From Acanthaster planci (taxonomy: Eukaryota; Echinodermata; Asteroidea; Valvatida; Acanthasteridae), in assembly GCF_001949145.1 (NCBI RefSeq), contig NW_019091650.1, positions 126,001-178,726 of the forward strand: a DNA stretch of 52,726 nt, written 5' to 3'. Position numbers and translations under genes: made by a program. Below, one piece after another: positions 47,922 through 52,726 of the stretch. Every line of letters begins with the position of its first letter. Position 1 is the first letter of the stretch. A model generated the notes under the pieces. That model saw only the letters and a list, made by a program, of their open reading frames with translations, was not told the origin of the DNA and did no database searches.

Positions 47922-48416
47922 TTGTCTGCTCGAGGCTTAAGCCAAGGAGTAATAATGATTCCGATGGTCTTATACTGCCTGGGCGCCGGGCTGCAGGGCG
48001 TCGATCGCTGTGGCACCCGTGAGTGCAATATCTAGTCGTAGCCGTTCTTATGCGACTGGTTACTGAGAAGACGTACGTTTTAAATTTAAAGTCTGGGGAA
48101 TTTATTTCGCCGAAAGGATTTTAAAATATTTTTTTGGGGGGGGTCAAATGAAGATGCCAGCGTAGCTCGAGAATTGTTATAGAAAATCGAAAATGATAAA
48201 TTTGATATAGATTGACATCACGGCACAGTAATGGTTTGACGTGATTTGTGACAAAATGTGGGACAATTGCCCATGGCGAAGCCATTGAGAGAGGCGGCCG
48301 GGGGCTGTCTCTGTCCCAAGGCCCACCGGATGCCACAGCGATCGACGCCCAGTAGGCCCGTTCAGGAAGACCACCGGAATCATTATTACTCCTTGGCTTA
48401 GGCCTCGAGCAGACAA
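47922..48416. repeat. inverted repeat with about 90-bp arms
   Basis: The left arm 47922-48015 and right arm 48331-48416 are reverse complements. The outer 45 bp or so (TTGTCTGCTCGAGG, then AAGCCAAGGAGTAATAATG, then TGGTCTT) differ at only a few positions. The inner part (GGGCGTCGATCGCTGTGGCA) also matches, after a diverged stretch of about 25 bp. The loop is about 315 bp, includes a G8 run and has no coding capacity. No target duplication is evident at the ends. It may be a foldback element or an inverted duplication. Confidence 0.85.
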
Positions 48417-51087
48417 TTTCACATTTGTTGGAGGGTGTCTTGGGGGTTATGCACTAACGTCTAAATTCTAAATCGATATCAAGTGCAAACGTCGGCGACC
48501 CACTTGTCATACTTTCCATGTACAGCTGTCTAAAATTCAAGGAGGAATGGGTGGAGAATTGATGATCAGAATTATAACCACATTATGAAGTACACGTATT
48601 AAACATATTTTCCCCAACGTCTCTCCAAAAATCGGGGCGGAAATATCAAATTATCGGTAAATATTTTGTCACGATGTTTAAGACACTTTTAGGGGAGGGA
48701 TTTCTCCCTTTCAGGGCAAAAGTTTCAAGAAACACCCCGTGACGATTTCAAAAGCTACAAGATAATCTTTCTCCGTAGGTATGCGGATACTGATTCTATT
48801 CAGCAGTTGGGCCGACTTGGCGGCCCTATAGATGGTGTTGCGATGTCATTAATTAAATAATGACCTCCATGTCAGATCAAGTGATCGTCACCCTCGTGAG
48901 GTCGATCTCCCTTGAGTGAGCGGACCAAGGAACATGTCAATGAATTTAGCGCAGCTCCATGATGGTCTGCTCAAACTGGCAATCGATGGAGTCTAACCTC
49001 CAGACACCGTCTTTGAAACCGTTATGAATTCGCTCGTATTGGCCTTGTCTTTTGGGGCACGTATTTCACTTCCTTGTGGATGTCGGCAGGAAAGTTTGCA
49101 CGGCTCCAAACCGTTACAGTCTCTCCAAATTGCCGCAAAAGTAAAGTTAGGAGGTGAAAAATAAATGCCTTGAGTAATTAGACGGCTTCTGTTGACCGTT
49201 GGCGCACGTGAGTTTCACAGTCTTTGCCCAATCATAATCTGACTTGAAAAGGTGGCGGGGTCATGATGGTTTGCGCCTCAGGCCGAACTTTCCCAGCTGC
49301 ACGAGATGAACTTCTGCTACACAAATATTTGAAATTGTGGACCGATGGGGCTGACTGACGGTGTGATAATCCGATATTAGGGTTTCAAGGCAGCGCTTAA
49401 TTTGTTTGCCCTCCTAATATTGTCCTAAACAATCCACTTTTAGTTTGGGCAATGCGATATGACTGTTCTAAATCGCAAGAAGAAGTAGGGGGAGTTTGAT
49501 CGACTATTCAAAAGCCTTGCAAACGCTTTAAAAGGTTATAATTTCTTCCTGACTCCGAAGTGAATTTAACTGGAGAAGTTAACCACCTATCAGAGAAAAT
49601 CCCGGATCAATGAAAGTACGGAGACTGTTATAAATATGCCGGGCCGCGATCGTGTCCCCTTACTCTCAATTTCGTTTCGCGTCGACGGGGTTATTTAGAC
49701 AAGTATATTAGCTGGAGTCCAATTTTCACGTTCGATTGATTTGAGCAAATTGAATTTTCAGTTCATTGGCGTGGGCTTGAGATTGACAGACTATCTCGGT
49801 AAATTAACTCCGAAGATCCCCATTGAATGGATTGAACAAGGTTTGTACGGGTCAGGTATAGAAACTAAGATGAAAATTCAGAGCTCGAGCGTTGCTGTCG
49901 CTGGCCCTTCACCTGCCGGGGACGTGGTGAACAATGCGATTTGCAGACTGGTATGGTTTGCAAAAACGATAAATAAAGAGCAGCCGTGGCGTCTTCGATC
50001 TCCGTGGATGTAGTTGAAATTTCGTGAGAATCTTTCATGTACAGATGAGTGGATTGTCCTGATTCACGAACTATTGAGATGTTTCTCTAAATAGATAACT
50101 TAAATCAGTTACATGCACTATGATGACTTGTAATGGGATGTTTGAGGACAAGCCGAATTTTAATCGCCTTGATGCATCAGCGGAGGAGCCCAAGGGTGTC
50201 AAGAAAGTGTTGTTTTCTTTTAAAGACAGCCATAGGTCTTTGCATTTGGTTGACTGAGACCAAAATGGCTGTTTTTGAAAACGATTTTGAAGAGAGGAGT
50301 CATTATTTACAACACACAAAAAGGGAGCGCGTAGCTGCAGGGAATTTGAAAGTCCACGTGATGTGCAATATATAACTTCGATCTGCCTTGATTGAAATAA
50401 CTTGGATTTCACTCAGAGGAAATACGTATCACAGTGGGTAGGCCTAGTCATTGCAACAAAACTTCCAATAATTTACTTTTGTAAATAAGAAGTGCGTGTA
50501 CCGTAGGAAAAAAATATTACGGGAGAAACTTCTCTCCAGCATCCCTGTTTAATTAACTGCACAGTACTTTTACGCACTCTGCATGTGCATAAGTTTTATG
50601 TACCTAATCGGGCTACCCACCACTGCTGACAAACGAGGCTTGTATAGCAGCTCGCCGACATTTTGAACATGGAAATAATGAACTACCATAGTATACGATA
50701 TGGGTGCCACACTAATAAGTGAAGCTCAAGTCAATAACGCGTTAAGCAAACTTTTTTCCTTTGACCAATTCAGGGCTAACAGCTGGGCAGTAAATAGGAT
50801 GACCTCTCAACATTGATCTTTGCCAACGGGAAAAAGGCTGGATAAAAGAGAAAAATATGTGGGACTTAAATCTCGGACATGCTCAATACTGTGATCTTTT
50901 CCCTCACCCATCGTTTCGACCAAACACTGTTTTTCCTTCTCTTGTGCCCACAACCCCACATAATGATGCAGAGACTCCTCGTAATTTAGTTGGCATTTAG
51001 TTATGTTTTGCTTTAAGTGCCTCATTTATTGGCAGCGGTGGAATAGTGAAATTTTGTGTTTACAAAGCTTTTAAATCAGTCTTTGTG
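48417..51087. other. non-coding stretch
   Basis: No exon or RNA gene recognised. TAGGCCTA occurs at 50439-50446. The open frame at 49741-50013 begins at TTG, not ATG, and shows no domain. Confidence 0.55.

Positions 51088-51137
<50 letters not shown>
51088..51137 (+). repeat. (CT)n microsatellite
   Basis: About 50 bp of almost pure CT dinucleotides with one TTT interruption. A Ser/Leu-repeat frame reading through it is an artefact. Confidence 0.97.
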
Positions 51138-51139
<2 letters not shown>

Positions 51140-52726
51140 ATTTGAGACGCTTTGCTGACAATCCAAAACGTCCCTTTATACTCGTTGGTTTTGTCAGCAT
51201 CAACTTGTACGTCACATTTCGACCGCTGTCTAATTTGCACACGTCTGTAGTGTTACGAATTGGTGGGAATGTTCGGACACATAGATACGGGCTGACCTTA
51301 TTTTATTTTCAGCCTCAGCAAATTCGTTTCGACCAGCGGCACTTCAGCCGTTGATGGGTCAGTCTTGGGTCGTATGCAGGGTGCGATATCAGGTCTTAAT
51401 TCAGCAACTTGAAAAATTCCAATGCGTTAGTTATTGGCGATGTCTGTGAAGCCCCATCGCGGATTTTGTGCCACACAGAGAGACGTTTTTGACGGATACG
51501 GCTACGCGTATTGCGCCCGCAAACTGTTGCGCTGAGTCGCTAATATCAGCTGAACTTTAAGGGTGGACAGATGATGTTCTGGGTTAGTTCGGATGTTGAC
51601 TTGGTGTGGAAAAAAATAAATCTTAATTTGACACGGCGAAACAATTGGTTAGATAAATGCACAAGCGGGATTTAAACATTTCGACATGCGATGTTTCCAG
51701 CTAAAAATCTTTAAAATATATCAGTGATTGTAAATTATTCAAAAGGCCTAATTTTTCTTAGATGTACTAACAAAGCAAACAGTATCACACTGACATTAAG
51801 AGCAAAGGAACAAAGACGAATTATTAATGAGAGTATTTAACAGTTCGAGTGTCGATGGGGTTTGACAGTGGATAACAGTGATTAGTGTACGCTTTTAGCG
51901 GATGGGCAACTAAGATCAGTAGGATATAAAAAATTGATAAGATGATCTTGATACAGGCGGGGACCTGGACAGGCTCTGCTACGAAGGACAACTCCACCCA
52001 TGGTAAAACCAATAACTGTTCCTTGACGGTGTAAATAGACTGAAGCAGAATCACCTTCGACGATTGGCTGGACAAGATGAAATAGCAAGAGACGGAAGCA
52101 TGCTCCCGTCGCAAAAAATAAGGGGGGATATTGGCAACCCAGGAATTATGATCTGTTGACACAATTCACAAATTCCCTCTCACGAATTAGAGTTAGCTGT
52201 CAAAGTTCACTTCCTCGGTGTAGGCGAACTTCTTCCAATTGCTCCACAAAGGAGTCACCAGCAGATCATGGGCCCTGATAATCATGCAAAAGTCCAACAT
52301 ACTAGTCCAATCCCGTCAAACTTCTCCGGTAGTCCCGCCGTTATACATCAACTTTCTTATATCTCTAAAAATTCCATACATTTAGCTTCTAGACATTTCT
52401 TATGCTTTCAAAACTTGAGCTAACAGGTCGCCAAAAATTTCCGGAGTACACAATATAGTTCGAGTCATATTTACATATAATAAAGATCCCGCGTGCTGCG
52501 GGTGAGCAGCGCCCTTTTCAAATTCTCGTCAATTTTTCCATGCGACTATTTTGTTTAAATGTTGAGAAACTTAAAGCCTGTTAACAGTGTTAATTAACTC
52601 TTGGTTCGGTCTCTTTCAAAGAAAAGCACAATATTTCTCTCCTTTGGATATAAAAGTTGAGGTATTTGTGTATTTGTGAATATACCTTGCGCTTGATACC
52701 GCGTTTTACTGTATAAACTGTAAATA
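51138..52726. other. non-coding stretch to the window end
   Basis: No exon, transposon remnant or RNA gene recognised. A minus-strand frame at 51824-52162 has no domain. Confidence 0.55.

Noticed and set aside
49741-50013. 90-codon frame preceded by a TTTCAG-like acceptor
   Set aside because: It starts at TTG and the AG lies after that start; no domain or consistent exon model.

Overview
The window looks like nuclear DNA of an animal. It is about 52.7 kb of mostly AT-leaning, gene-poor sequence with simple repeats, eroded retrotransposons, small terminal-inverted-repeat elements, one assembly gap (38817-39277, 461 N) and a single well-supported protein gene, which has eukaryotic features (class A GPCR, good Kozak context, a spliced-leader-exon style acceptor just upstream). 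The GC-rich codon use of that gene against AT-rich flanks, the Ty3/gypsy K02A2.6/Mag-like element and the many TAGGCCTA palindromes fit a marine invertebrate deuterostome (amphioxus, hemichordate or echinoderm). That placement is an inference; nothing here fixes the species.

Layout. 1-3635 is non-coding, with nothing recognised. 3636-7254 (minus strand) is a decayed Ty3/gypsy LTR-retrotransposon interior: gag zinc knuckle, protease, reverse transcriptase, RNase H, integrase and C-terminal tail in canonical order, broken by frameshifts and stops, with no LTR pair found. 7255-11949 is non-coding and leads to the gene. 11984-13144 (plus) is an intact, uninterrupted 386-residue rhodopsin-class GPCR resembling the GnRH/vasopressin/NPS-type neuropeptide receptors; it lacks the usual Trp of the TM6 CWxP motif. 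13145 onward is a G-rich 3' flank with Pumilio-type TGTAAATA sites, then long non-coding DNA with scattered elements: a hairpin element at 22221-22336, an inverted-repeat element at 28493-28893, a jockey/CR1-type LINE reverse-transcriptase remnant at about 33280-33831 (minus) flanked by two copies of a dispersed repeat (32951-33220 and 34801-35030), an inverted-repeat element with 9-bp target duplications at 35280-35518, and a large inverted repeat at 47922-48416. A speculative two-exon secreted or membrane protein is proposed at 36868-37835.

Apart from the receptor I see no convincing gene, RNA gene or operon-like grouping. Most other open frames are chance, as expected in a long animal intergenic region. 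The most useful leads are the atypical receptor motifs, the TIR elements, the repeated AGAGGGCGC motif (CTCF-like core or repeat end) and the strong excess of TAGGCCTA.
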